Below, piece by piece: positions 26,951-35,339 of a DNA stretch of 64,000 nucleotides. Each line of letters begins with the position of its first letter. The stretch's first letter is position 1. This stretch comes from Dickeya zeae NCPPB 2538 (lineage in GTDB: Bacteria > Pseudomonadota > Gammaproteobacteria > Enterobacterales > Enterobacteriaceae), in NCBI RefSeq assembly GCF_000406165.1, contig NZ_CM001977.1:2452493-2516492 (forward strand), written 5' to 3'. The notes beneath the pieces are model-generated. The model worked only from the letters and a program-made list of their open reading frames with translations. It was not told the DNA's origin and ran no database searches. Both the position numbers and the translations under genes were made by a program.

Positions 26951-27147
26951 GATATCCAGATAATTATGTGTAGTTTGAATAATGCCCTATCCACAGCGCG
27001 GAAAAACGCGATGGCACGAATATGGATAAGGTAATTCCCTTGAATAATCCGGGTCGCATAAAACCGGTGATTGCATGATTTCCCAGTCACTTACATGGGT
27101 AAGTAGCCAGGACTACATCATGCATCTGCGACCTGAAATAGGGTGGG

Positions 27148-27343
27148 TATACCCAAAATAATTCGAGTTGCAGGACAACACGCTCGCGTGTTGAACAACG
27201 CTACGCGTTGGCCCTTTAGGGCAAGGCTCATTAGAGCCTTGTAACGCGGCAAGAGAGTGAACCCCGATGAGCTTACTCAGGTAAGTGATTCGGGTGAACG
27301 AACGCCGCCAACACACCTGCAATTTGAAGTATGACGGGTAATA
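27148..27343. repeat. ERIC element with internal ~70-bp insertion
   Basis: Enterobacterial repetitive intergenic consensus. It begins TATACCCAAAATAATTCGAG and ends with CTGCAATTTGAAGTATGACG followed by GGTAAT. The region GTGAACCCCGATGAGCTTAC and AGGTAAGTGATTCGGGTGAA matches the classic ERIC core. Compared with the 126-bp copy at 61517-61642 it carries about 70 extra bases (27175-27246) near its left end. Confidence 0.9.
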
Positions 27344-27454
27344 TAGCAATCAATACTGACTGCCAATGCCGTCCATAGGATGTCATAAGAAATAAAGAGC
27401 GATAACCAGGCTCCATGCCAAAACCCGAATCTCATCTTATCCTCACTTTGCGAT

Positions 27455-27485
27455 AAAAAAAAAGCCGTCCTGTTACATTGCGGCT
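27455..27485 (-). terminator. Strong minus-strand intrinsic terminator, gene unknown
   Basis: On the minus strand, AGCCG and CGGCT flank a 13-nt loop followed by nine T. No protein gene on this strand ends here, so the transcript it serves is unidentified; see the small-RNA candidate in the findings. Confidence 0.65.
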
Positions 27486-27623
27486 CATTTAAATGTCACA
27501 AAAAATAAATATGAGTGCCTGACATCGTTTATTTACCCTCTCTATGTCAGGGATATTAATCAGGTAATAACCTGCGTTATTAAAAATATGCCGAGCCCGC
27601 AGAATCTATTCCAATAAAACGAT

Positions 27624-27645
27624 ACGGTATGCGATGCCGTTTTTT
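27624..27645 (+). terminator. Plus-strand terminator-like hairpin upstream of LysR gene
   Basis: ACGGTA and TGCCGT pair across a 5-nt loop and are followed by six T. It lies about 105 bp before the LysR start. No upstream protein gene reads into it. Confidence 0.55.
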
Positions 27646-27749
27646 ATATCAGTAGACCAGCACGCACCCGGGTTGTCAGCAGCCTTCACAACCGCTACAC
27701 TCAATAAAAATAAACAACTCAGTAAAACTTGTTCACAAAAAGAGAATAC

Positions 27750-28613
27750 ATGGACCTGACTCAACTGCGCATGTTCTGTCTGGTGGCGGAAACCGGCTCT
27801 CTGGTGCGAGCTGCCGCCCAGCTTGGACGCGTGCCGTCTAACCTCACCACCCGACTGCGCCAGCTGGAACAAGAGCTAGGTACCGATCTATTTATTCGTG
27901 AACGCCAGCGAGTCCGTCTTTCACCGGCAGGCCATAATTTTCTGTGTTATGCCCAACGTATTTTGTCACTCAGTGATGAAGCGCTAGCCATGGCACACAC
28001 CAGTGAACCTGCCGGTCTGTTTGCGCTGGGAGCGGTAGAAAGCCTGCTTACCACAGCACTGCCTGAACTACTGGCGCTATACCATCGCCGTTACCCCCAG
28101 GTTCAGGTGTCGCTGCGTAGCGATACCTGCGGCGCATTGCTGGAAGCCGTGAATGCGGGTGAGCTGGCAACGGCGCTGGTCACCGGCCCTGTCACCCACG
28201 ATGCCATCAACAGTTGCCGCATTTTTTCACAACAGTTAGTGCTGATTACCGCGGCAGGCATTCCGCCCGTGTCCCAGGCCTCACAGGTCAAACACCTGCC
28301 TTTGCTGACGTTCTCCGCCGGGTGCGGCTACCGGCAGCGACTGGAAGGCTGGTTTCGTGGGCAAGGCATCACCCCGATCACTATCGTAGAAATGCCATCG
28401 TATAGCGCGCTGCTGGCAGGCGTTGCAGCAGGAAGCGGCGTGGCGATGGTACCGATCGACGTTCTGAACGCCCTGCCTGCCGGGCAGCAGGTTCAACCGC
28501 ATCAATTACCGGGCGATGTGGCGTCGGTCACCACCTGGCTTATCTGGCGGCGGGATGCGTTTGGCCCCAGCGTCGAGGCACTGAAAAAACTGATGATTGA
28601 ACTCGGCACCTGA
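27750..28613 (+). CDS. LysR-family transcriptional regulator upstream of frmA
   Basis: LysR-type regulator of 287 aa. The N-terminal winged helix-turn-helix is MDLTQLRMFCLVAETGSLVRAAAQL to VRLSPAGHNF (residues about 1-60), followed by a periplasmic-binding-like effector domain. The start at 27750 has a purine-rich AAAGAG upstream and gives the standard LysR N-terminus; the longer frame from 27729 is less likely. It ends 91 bp before frmA in the same direction, so it may control frmAB, replacing the FrmR repressor used in E. coli. That role is inferred from position only. The effector is unknown. Confidence 0.85.
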   Translation: MDLTQLRMFCLVAETGSLVRAAAQLGRVPSNLTTRLRQLEQELGTDLFIRERQRVRLSPAGHNFLCYAQRILSLSDEALAMAHTSEPAGLFALGAVESLLTTALPELLALYHRRYPQVQVSLRSDTCGALLEAVNAGELATALVTGPVTHDAINSCRIFSQQLVLITAAGIPPVSQASQVKHLPLLTFSAGCGYRQRLEGWFRGQGITPITIVEMPSYSALLAGVAAGSGVAMVPIDVLNALPAGQQVQPHQLPGDVASVTTWLIWRRDAFGPSVEALKKLMIELGT

Positions 28614-28704
28614 TGCCTCGCTGTCAACAGGCCGTATCAACTCGCGAATACCGAAAATTATCTCTATACCTCACTATACCTGACTGCATAAAAGGAGCTT
28701 CACC

Positions 28705-29826
28705 ATGCAAATGATTAAAACCCGTGCCGCCATCGCCTGGGGCCCTAACCAACCACTGTCAATCGAAGAAGTGGACCTGATGCCGCCACAGAAAGGCGAA
28801 GTGCTGGTGCGTATCCTCGCCAGCGGTGTCTGCCATACCGATGCCTACACGTTATCCGGCAAAGACCCGGAAGGCGTGTTCCCGGTGATCCTCGGTCATG
28901 AGGGTGCTGGCATCGTCGAAGCCGTGGGAGAAGGCGTGACCAGCGTCGCGGTCGGTGACCACGTCATCCCGCTTTATACCCCTGAGTGCGGGGAATGCAA
29001 ATTCTGCCGCTCCGGTAAAACCAACCTGTGTCAGGCTATCCGCTCCACACAGGGTAAAGGCCTGATGCCAGACGGTACCCACCGTTTCTTTAAAGACGGC
29101 AAACCGATTTTCCACTACATGGGGACCTCAACGTTTGCAGAACGTACCGTCGTGGCGGAAATCTCGGTGGCAAAAATCAGCAAAGACGCGCCACTGGAAG
29201 AAGTTTGTCTGTTAGGTTGCGGCGTCACCACCGGGATGGGCGCGGTGACCAATACCGCTAAAGTGAAAGCCGGTGATACGGTAGCGGTATTTGGTCTCGG
29301 AGGCATCGGGTTATCTGCCATTATTGGCGCTAAAATGGCCGGAGCCGGTCGTATTATTGGTATCGATATCAACACCAGCAAATTTGAGCTGGCACGCAAG
29401 CTGGGCGCGACCGACCTCATCAACCCGAAAGACTACGACAAGCCAATTCAGGAAGTGATTGTCGAGATGACCGACGGCGGCGTGGATTTCTCTTTCGAGT
29501 GTATCGGTAATGTCAATGTGATGCGTTCCGCACTGGAGTGTTGTCACAAAGGCTGGGGGGAATCGGTGATTATCGGTGTGGCCGGTGCAGGCGAAGAGAT
29601 CGCCACCCGCCCCTTCCAACTGGTGACCGGGCGTGTCTGGCGCGGCTCCGCATTTGGCGGCGTCAAAGGTCGCAGCCAACTGCCGGGGATCGTCCAGCGC
29701 TATCTGGATGGCGAGTTTCAGCTCAACGACTTTATCACTCATACCATGCCACTTGAGCAAATCAATGAGGCATTTGATCTGATGCACGAAGGCAAATCCA
29801 TTCGTTCTGTGGTGCATTTCAACTGA
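28705..29826 (+). CDS. frmA: S-(hydroxymethyl)glutathione dehydrogenase (class III alcohol dehydrogenase)
   Basis: Zinc enzyme that oxidises S-(hydroxymethyl)glutathione, formed from formaldehyde and glutathione, to S-formylglutathione with NAD+. It also acts as an S-nitrosoglutathione reductase. The product is 373 aa. Catalytic zinc ligands include C43 (SGVCHTDAY) and H65 (GHEGAG); the structural zinc cysteines are C95, C98, C101 and C109 in CGECKFCRSGKTNLC. The NAD-binding glycine motif is FGLGGIGLSAI. An AAGGAG site precedes the ATG. It overlaps frmB by one base (TGATG), implying coupled translation of the two-step pathway. Confidence 0.96.
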   Translation: MQMIKTRAAIAWGPNQPLSIEEVDLMPPQKGEVLVRILASGVCHTDAYTLSGKDPEGVFPVILGHEGAGIVEAVGEGVTSVAVGDHVIPLYTPECGECKFCRSGKTNLCQAIRSTQGKGLMPDGTHRFFKDGKPIFHYMGTSTFAERTVVAEISVAKISKDAPLEEVCLLGCGVTTGMGAVTNTAKVKAGDTVAVFGLGGIGLSAIIGAKMAGAGRIIGIDINTSKFELARKLGATDLINPKDYDKPIQEVIVEMTDGGVDFSFECIGNVNVMRSALECCHKGWGESVIIGVAGAGEEIATRPFQLVTGRVWRGSAFGGVKGRSQLPGIVQRYLDGEFQLNDFITHTMPLEQINEAFDLMHEGKSIRSVVHFN

Positions 29827-30692
29827 TGACGGAGAACCCACTCGCCATGACGACGTCACTGGAATTGCTGGAAGAACACCGGCTGTTCGGCGGCTGGCAA
29901 CGGCGCTATCGCCATGCGTCCAGCACGCTGAATTGTGACATGACCTTCAGCGTGTTTTATCCGCCTGTGGCAGGCGATACCCCGCCGCCCGTGTTGTACT
30001 GGCTGTCGGGGCTTACCTGCAACGACGAGAACTTTACCACCAAGTCAGGTGCTCAGCGCTTCGCCGCCGAACTGGGACTGGTGTTGATTATGCCGGACAC
30101 CAGCCCCCGCGGCGATGACGTACCAGACGATGCGCAGTACGATCTGGGCAAAGGCGCAGGCTTTTACGTCAATGCGACCCAGGCGCCCTGGGATCGGCAC
30201 TTCCGTATGTTCGACTATATCAGCGATGAACTACCTGCATTGGTGCGTCAACACATCAGTGCCAGCGACCGGCTTTCCATTAGCGGCCATTCGATGGGTG
30301 GACACGGCGCACTGATGATGGCACTGCGCCATCCCGGCCGGTTTCGTTCAGTGTCAGCCTTCGCCCCTATTGTCAATCCGACGCAGGTACCCTGGGGGCA
30401 AAAGGCTTTCAGCGCCTATCTGGGGGATGACCCGCAGCATTGGTTGGACTATGACAGTTGCTACTTGCTCGCCCATAGCAGCTCGCCGCTACCGACGCTT
30501 ATCGATCAAGGCGATGGTGACAGCTTCTTGCACCTGCAGCTCCAGCCCGAGCAACTGGAAACGATCGCCACAGCCCGGCAGTGGCCGTTGACGCTGCGTA
30601 TACAGCCAGATTACGACCATAGTTATTATTTCATCGCTAGTTTTATTGAAGATCATCTGCGTTTTCATGCAAAACACTTGCATGAAAACTAA
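29826..30692 (+). CDS. frmB: S-formylglutathione hydrolase
   Basis: Cytoplasmic serine esterase that hydrolyses S-formylglutathione to formate and glutathione, the second step of formaldehyde detoxification. The product is 288 aa from the ATG at 29826, or 281 aa from 29847 (MTTSLELLEEHR), which fits E. coli FrmB/YeiG better and has GGAG upstream. The nucleophile elbow is SGHSMGGHGA. Other family blocks are YWLSGLTCNDENFTTKSGAQR, MPDTSPRGDDV and the C-terminal DHSYYFIASFIEDHLRFHA with the catalytic His. It is coupled to frmA. It is closer to YeiG in its N-terminus, but the pathway role is the same. Confidence 0.94.
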   Translation: MTENPLAMTTSLELLEEHRLFGGWQRRYRHASSTLNCDMTFSVFYPPVAGDTPPPVLYWLSGLTCNDENFTTKSGAQRFAAELGLVLIMPDTSPRGDDVPDDAQYDLGKGAGFYVNATQAPWDRHFRMFDYISDELPALVRQHISASDRLSISGHSMGGHGALMMALRHPGRFRSVSAFAPIVNPTQVPWGQKAFSAYLGDDPQHWLDYDSCYLLAHSSSPLPTLIDQGDGDSFLHLQLQPEQLETIATARQWPLTLRIQPDYDHSYYFIASFIEDHLRFHAKHLHEN

Positions 30693-31043
30693 ACGGAGTT
30701 GTTTAATAACATCACCTCACAGCACGGGACGGTCCATCATAGGCTGTCACGGTCTGTGTCGGTGTAGCATTTAACCTGTGAGATCGCCACTGATGATGGG
30801 AATCTGCCCTGACGGGCAATGATTGACGGCGGGATAGATTCCTGTAGCCGTGGCATCCTCGGCTACTGTGTGTTTGTCAGCGTGCGGATTAAAAAAGCCA
30901 GGGAAATGTTTATCTCATTCTTTGTCTGTTTTTATGGTGCGTACCGGCCCTCTGGAGGTCGGAACTGATCAAAACACCACAGCGTGTAACATTAACGTTG
31001 TATTCAACGTTGTATTGCAACCTCTAACAGGGAGTAATTTGTT
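30693..31043. other. Intergenic region downstream of frmB
   Basis: About 351 bp. It has small hairpins: TGCCC/GGGCA near 30810-30825 and GTAGCCG/CGGCTAC at 30844-30866, the latter followed by a T/G-rich tail that may end the frmAB transcript. The KTSC gene promoter is presumably to its right. No gene was seen. Confidence 0.5.
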
Positions 31044-31256
31044 TTGGAACGCAAGCGAGTATCTTCCACCGAGCTGTTTGCCGTGGGGTACGATTCGGAA
31101 AACCGCATATTAGAAGTAGAATTACTAAACGGTAGTCTGTATCAGTACAAAAACGTGGCACTGATGATTTATGAAGAGCTGATGGCATCTAATGCCAAAG
31201 CACGCTACTACGCACGTTACATCAGAAACTCCTTTCCGTATGACAAGCTGCAGTAA
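31044..31256 (+). CDS. KTSC domain protein
   Basis: A 70-aa single-domain KTSC protein. The pattern VSSTELFAVGYDSENRILEV, GSLYQYKNV and ARYIRNSFPYDKL fits the KTSC family, small beta-rich proteins often linked to mobile or stress genes but without a settled function. The start is a TTG at 31044 with GGGAG nine bases upstream; no ATG fits. It is monocistronic, followed by a strong terminator shared with the convergent hcxA. Confidence 0.8.
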   Translation: MERKRVSSTELFAVGYDSENRILEVELLNGSLYQYKNVALMIYEELMASNAKARYYARYIRNSFPYDKLQ

Positions 31257-31274
31257 CCCTGCCCGATACCACAC

Positions 31275-31309
31275 CAACGGGGCGGTGTTGTAAACCGCCC
31301 CGTTGTTTT
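31275..31309. terminator. Bidirectional terminator between KTSC gene and hcxA
   Basis: A 12-bp perfect stem (CAACGGGGCGGT/ACCGCCCCGTTG) with a 7-nt loop is followed by TTTTA on the plus strand. It abuts the stop of the convergent hcxA at 31311, which it may also serve. Confidence 0.85.
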
Positions 31310-31310
31310 A

Positions 31311-32399
31311 TCACACGCCCGTCTGTTCTACCGACCGAAACGCCGCCAGCAGCGTTCCAGTGTCTATCGCACCGGGCAAATAATGAATGGATTCGCCTGC
31401 CTGCAACGTTCGTGCGATCACCGCCTCAATTGATGCGGTATCGTCAATATCTACCCCCAACTCAGCCAGCGACACCGGCAACCCGAATACCTGGAATGCC
31501 GTTTTCAACTGGCGCAACGTATCAGACTGCCCTAACAACGCGCATTGCACCAAAATACCGTATGCCACCTTGGTCCCATGCAGAAACGGCTCTGTTTGTG
31601 GTAATACCGTCAGCCCATTGTGCACCGCATGCGCCGCCGCCACTCGGGTATAACGCTCACCCAGCCCCCCAACCATGCCGCCACCGGCAATAATCGCGTC
31701 AATCACATCCAGAAAATCCTGATTCAACGTGGCAGTATCCACCGCCTTCAGTGCGGATTCACTCTGGCGCAGCAGCACATCACGGATGTCCTGCGCGGTT
31801 TGTAACCCAAGCCGCACTGTCAGTGATAACGCCTGTGGCTCGGGGCTTAGCACCACCGCTTCATACCATTTGGCCAACGTGTCACCAATACCTGCCAGCA
31901 GGTACGCCACCGGTGCCGCCAGCAGAATACGCGGCTCTACCAGCACCAAATGATTAGCATCAGTAAAAATTTCAAATCGCAGGGCCTGCCCGGCTTCGTT
32001 ATACCAGACAGACAGCGGCGTCCAGGCGGCACAAGTCGCCGCGATAGTCGGTATCGCCACCAGCGGCAAGCCCAGACGACGCGCCACCACCTTAGCGGTA
32101 TCTAACACCGCCCCTCCCCCTACGCCAATCACCACCGTGCGATCATCGCCCGCTGCCGCGATTAATCGTGCAACTTCATTTTCACTGCAATGCGCGAAAA
32201 AGCAGGCCGAGCGGGCCGTCGGCGCGGAAAACGCCGCAGGTAAATAAGGTCGGGCTGCCGCCAGAGCACGTTCACCGTGAATCCAAAATGCGCGCGACAA
32301 TATCTCGGGTGGATAAAACTCGCTCAGTTGGTCAATCGCCCCTGGAAAAGAAAAATAGTTGGCCGGTCCTACCTGGACGCGGATATCAGTTGTACTCAT
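31311..32399 (-). CDS. hcxA: Hydroxycarboxylate dehydrogenase A (YbdH), iron-type alcohol dehydrogenase
   Basis: Metal-dependent dehydrogenase of the glycerol-dehydrogenase family; E. coli HcxA reduces 2-oxo acids such as 2-oxobutyrate with NADPH. The product is 362 aa, the family length, and aligns along its whole length with E. coli HcxA: VGPANYFSFPGAIDQL, VVIGVGGGAVLDTAKVVARRLGLP, TIAATCAAWTPLSVWYNEAGQAL, LLAGIGDTLAKWYEAVVL and VAAAHAVHNGLTVLPQTE. The cofactor loop is GVGGGAVLDTAK, and the metal-binding histidines lie in AAHAVHNG and LHGTKVAYG. It is divergent from a sugar ABC transporter across 260 bp; a functional link is possible but unproven. Confidence 0.92.
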   Translation of the reverse strand: MSTTDIRVQVGPANYFSFPGAIDQLSEFYPPEILSRAFWIHGERALAAARPYLPAAFSAPTARSACFFAHCSENEVARLIAAAGDDRTVVIGVGGGAVLDTAKVVARRLGLPLVAIPTIAATCAAWTPLSVWYNEAGQALRFEIFTDANHLVLVEPRILLAAPVAYLLAGIGDTLAKWYEAVVLSPEPQALSLTVRLGLQTAQDIRDVLLRQSESALKAVDTATLNQDFLDVIDAIIAGGGMVGGLGERYTRVAAAHAVHNGLTVLPQTEPFLHGTKVAYGILVQCALLGQSDTLRQLKTAFQVFGLPVSLAELGVDIDDTASIEAVIARTLQAGESIHYLPGAIDTGTLLAAFRSVEQTGV

Positions 32400-32660
32400 T
32401 ACAGATACGTTCCTGTTCGACTAGTGAGGGGATAAACCTCCGGTTTAACCGGAAACCCTGTGCGGAAACACCACATTGAAAACCATATTTAGGCATAACG
32501 GATCGCGGTGTTAATAACGTTTTTGCTTAAGTTATGCTTTTTCATTTCTGTCTTAAGACGTCTGGAGCGCCATTCAGGCATTCCATTCTGCGGTTAATGT
32601 GATATTTTTCAACGTCGACATCTCGTCATTATCGCTATTAAGAACACGTTGTTGTCAATT

Positions 32661-34172
32661 ATGTCCATAAACCCGCGCTCGCGTCTGGAAATGCGCTACA
32701 TTTCCATCTCTTTTGCCGGATTTCCGGCCCTCAGACAGGTGAATTTCACGCTGGAAGGCGGTTCTATCCATGCGTTGACTGGCGCTAACGGCGCGGGAAA
32801 ATCCACACTGATGGCGATTCTTTCTGGTGCTTATGACCATTACAGTGGAGATATTCTGCTGGATGGCGAAAAAGTCGCAATTCATTCTCCGCGAGACGCC
32901 AAACGCCACGGTATTCATCTGGTGCAGCAAGAAGTGGATGCCGCACTGGTGCCAACGCTATCGGTCGCGGAGAACATTATGCTGGACCAGTTGGCGCAAA
33001 GCGGCCATGTACTCAACTGGCCTGCGCTCTATCAGCAGGCAGAGGCGTTGTTGACACAGTTAGGGGTCAGCATTAACGTCCGCCAGCGACTGGAACGCTG
33101 CACACTGGCGGAAAAGCAGCAAATTCTGCTGGCACGAGCGCTCTCTCATCGTTGCCGCTTTTTAATTCTTGATGAACCCACCGCACCGCTTGATCAGGAA
33201 GAAAGCGCGCGTTTGTTTGCGGTGGTGCGTCGCCTGCAACAAGACGGTATCGGCATCGTCTTTATTTCACACCGCATTCATGAGTTGAGCGCGATTTGCG
33301 ACACATTGACGGTACTGCGTGACGGGCAGTTCGTCAGTTGCAGTCCGATGCAAGGGCTCAGCGGTGAAGAAATTGTTGAACGCATGCTGGGCCATCAGTT
33401 GGATGATATTTTCCCGCCACGTCGCCAGCAGCATGACGGTCATGTGCTGTTGCAGGTAGACGGCCTGCACGATGACACACTGCTGTACAACATTTCACTG
33501 CGGCTACGCAAGGGAGAAATCCTTGGCATTGCCGGTCTTGCCGGTGCCGGCAAGACCGAGCTGTGCAAAGCGCTGTTTGGTGCAACCCGCAGTCGGGTTG
33601 ACGCCGGGCACTATCTGGGCCAGCCCTGGCGCCCCACCTCACCGGCCGACGCGGTGCAGCAGGGGATTGCGCTGGTACCCGAAGAACGGCGCAAAGAAGG
33701 CATTTTTATTGACGATTCCGTCACCATGAATCTCAGTATCAGCGACTGCGACAGTTTTTCCCGTTACGGGCTATTCGGGCACGGTCAGGCGCTGGCCTGG
33801 GCCCGGTCCCTGATCCAGCGGTTGACCATCCGCACCAGCGGGCCGCAACAGCGTTTGCGACGCCTGTCCGGCGGCAACCAGCAAAAGGTCGCTATCGGCA
33901 AATGGTTACGCAGCGACATGCAGGTGCTGATTTTGGATGAGCCCACTAAAGGCGTGGACATCAAAGCTAAACAGGATTTATTCACCCTGATCGACTCCCT
34001 GGCCCGCCAGGGTAAAGGCGTGATTTATGCTTCCGGCGAGTTCTCCGAACTGGTGGGGCTGTGCGATCGCATTTGTGTACTGTGGGATGGACGCATCGTC
34101 GCTGAACTCGACGGTGCCGATGCCGACGAAGAAACGTTGTTACTTTATTCAACCGGAGGAACTCCCGCGTGA
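32661..34172 (+). CDS. Sugar ABC transporter ATP-binding protein (RbsA/XylG/MglA type)
   Basis: Double-ABC ATPase of the CUT2 sugar importer family, about 503 aa, with two fused nucleotide-binding domains. The first carries GANGAGKST (Walker A) and LILDEPTAPLD (Walker B). The second has the naturally degenerate Walker A GLAGAGKTEL, signature LSGGNQQKV and LILDEPTKGVD. The start is uncertain: ATG 32661 (MSINPRS) or ATG 32691 (MRYISIS), and neither has a strong ribosome-binding site. It overlaps the permease by 4 bp (GTGA). No periplasmic binding protein or sugar-metabolism kinase follows, so the substrate is unknown. It is divergent from hcxA. Confidence 0.85.
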   Translation: MSINPRSRLEMRYISISFAGFPALRQVNFTLEGGSIHALTGANGAGKSTLMAILSGAYDHYSGDILLDGEKVAIHSPRDAKRHGIHLVQQEVDAALVPTLSVAENIMLDQLAQSGHVLNWPALYQQAEALLTQLGVSINVRQRLERCTLAEKQQILLARALSHRCRFLILDEPTAPLDQEESARLFAVVRRLQQDGIGIVFISHRIHELSAICDTLTVLRDGQFVSCSPMQGLSGEEIVERMLGHQLDDIFPPRRQQHDGHVLLQVDGLHDDTLLYNISLRLRKGEILGIAGLAGAGKTELCKALFGATRSRVDAGHYLGQPWRPTSPADAVQQGIALVPEERRKEGIFIDDSVTMNLSISDCDSFSRYGLFGHGQALAWARSLIQRLTIRTSGPQQRLRRLSGGNQQKVAIGKWLRSDMQVLILDEPTKGVDIKAKQDLFTLIDSLARQGKGVIYASGEFSELVGLCDRICVLWDGRIVAELDGADADEETLLLYSTGGTPA

Positions 34173-35176
34173 GTCAGCCAATCGTATCCAACAGCGCCCC
34201 TAAGGACGCGATCCCCTTTCACCATCGTCTGTTTGACCTGTTTTATAAATGGGGAATGCTGATTACCGTCGTCTTGTTGATTGCCCTGTTTGGGCTGGCA
34301 TCGGACAACTTTCTGGATCCGAACAATATCATCAACATCCTGCGTTCTATCGCCATCGTTACGGTGATAGCGATAGCAGTGTCCATTTCGCTGTCGGTTG
34401 GCGGGTTTGATTTGTCGGTCGGGTCGACCGCCTCGCTGGCGAATGCGCTGGTGATATCGCTGTTCGTCTGGCACGGCTTTAGTACCACCGGTGCCATTGT
34501 TCTGACGCTGGCGTTGTGTTTGTTAGTCGGGCTGTTTAATGCCTTTTTAATCGTGATACTGCGTATTCCGGACATGCTGGCAACGCTGGCGAGCCTCTTT
34601 GTCATTCAGGGCGTCGCCATGACGTACAGTTACGGCGGCTCCATCACCCAGAATATGCTGTTGCCGAGCGGCGAGATGGCAGAAGGCGTGATCCCCGAGG
34701 TGTTCTCTACACTCGGCCATGTACCGGTGATTGTGATAATCATGCTGGTCGTAACCATTCTGGTGCAGTTGTATATGTCGCTCACCAAACACGGTCGACG
34801 TATGTACGCCATTGGGGGCAACCCGGAAGCGGCACGTCTGGCTGGTATCCGCACCGCGCGTTATCGGGTGCTGGCGTATCTGCTTTCATCGCTGTTAGCC
34901 GCACTGGGCGGCATTCTGCTGGCATCGCGTATCGGCTCCTCGCAGGTCAACGCTGGGGGCGGATATCTGATGGACGCCGTCGCTGCCGCCTATATTGGCT
35001 TTTCGCTGGCAGGCTCCGGAAAACCGAATGCATTGGGTACGCTGGTGGGTGCGGTGATCCTCGGTGTATTGCAAAACGGGCTGGTCATGCTGTCCGTGCC
35101 CTACTACGCGATGGATATCATTAAAGGGTTAGTACTGGCACTGGCGCTGGCGATGACTTACTTTCATAAACGCTGA
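34169..35176 (+). CDS. Sugar ABC transporter permease (RbsC type)
   Basis: Membrane subunit of a CUT2 sugar importer, 335 aa, starting with GTG inside the end of the ATPase gene. It has about ten hydrophobic helices. Family signatures are ISLSVGGFDLSVGS near residue 70 and the EAA-like ATPase contact YAIGGNPEAARLAGIRTARYRV near residue 210. It partners the preceding ATPase. The operon ends here; the next gene is sotB with its own start region. The absence of a binding protein means the system either uses one encoded elsewhere or is a degraded operon. Confidence 0.88.
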   Translation: MSQPIVSNSAPKDAIPFHHRLFDLFYKWGMLITVVLLIALFGLASDNFLDPNNIINILRSIAIVTVIAIAVSISLSVGGFDLSVGSTASLANALVISLFVWHGFSTTGAIVLTLALCLLVGLFNAFLIVILRIPDMLATLASLFVIQGVAMTYSYGGSITQNMLLPSGEMAEGVIPEVFSTLGHVPVIVIIMLVVTILVQLYMSLTKHGRRMYAIGGNPEAARLAGIRTARYRVLAYLLSSLLAALGGILLASRIGSSQVNAGGGYLMDAVAAAYIGFSLAGSGKPNALGTLVGAVILGVLQNGLVMLSVPYYAMDIIKGLVLALALAMTYFHKR

Positions 35177-35339
35177 TTGACCTCCCCTGCCCGGTTTCTG
35201 AGGGCGGGGAATTCCCCCTCTGCTTTATTCGTTGCCCACAAAAAGACCCGCTAATAAGTGTGATCTACATCGCATTGTCACGATCCATTGATTACAATGG
35301 GGTCGTTCCCCATAAGTAATACCCGACTGGAATTTGACT

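Larger units (their letters stand above)
26951..27749. other. Long intergenic region with ERIC element and terminators
   Basis: About 800 bp between MCP 4 and a divergent LysR gene. It contains an ERIC element (27148-27343), a minus-strand intrinsic terminator (27455-27485) and a plus-strand intrinsic terminator (27624-27645) with structured DNA between them. No convincing protein-coding ORF was found. Confidence 0.65.

Noticed and set aside
20482..26990. Sigma-28 (FliA) promoters for the chemoreceptor genes
   Set aside because: Only a TAAAGTTT-like box near 22613-22620 was found; no correctly spaced GCCGATAA element could be paired with it at any of the four genes.
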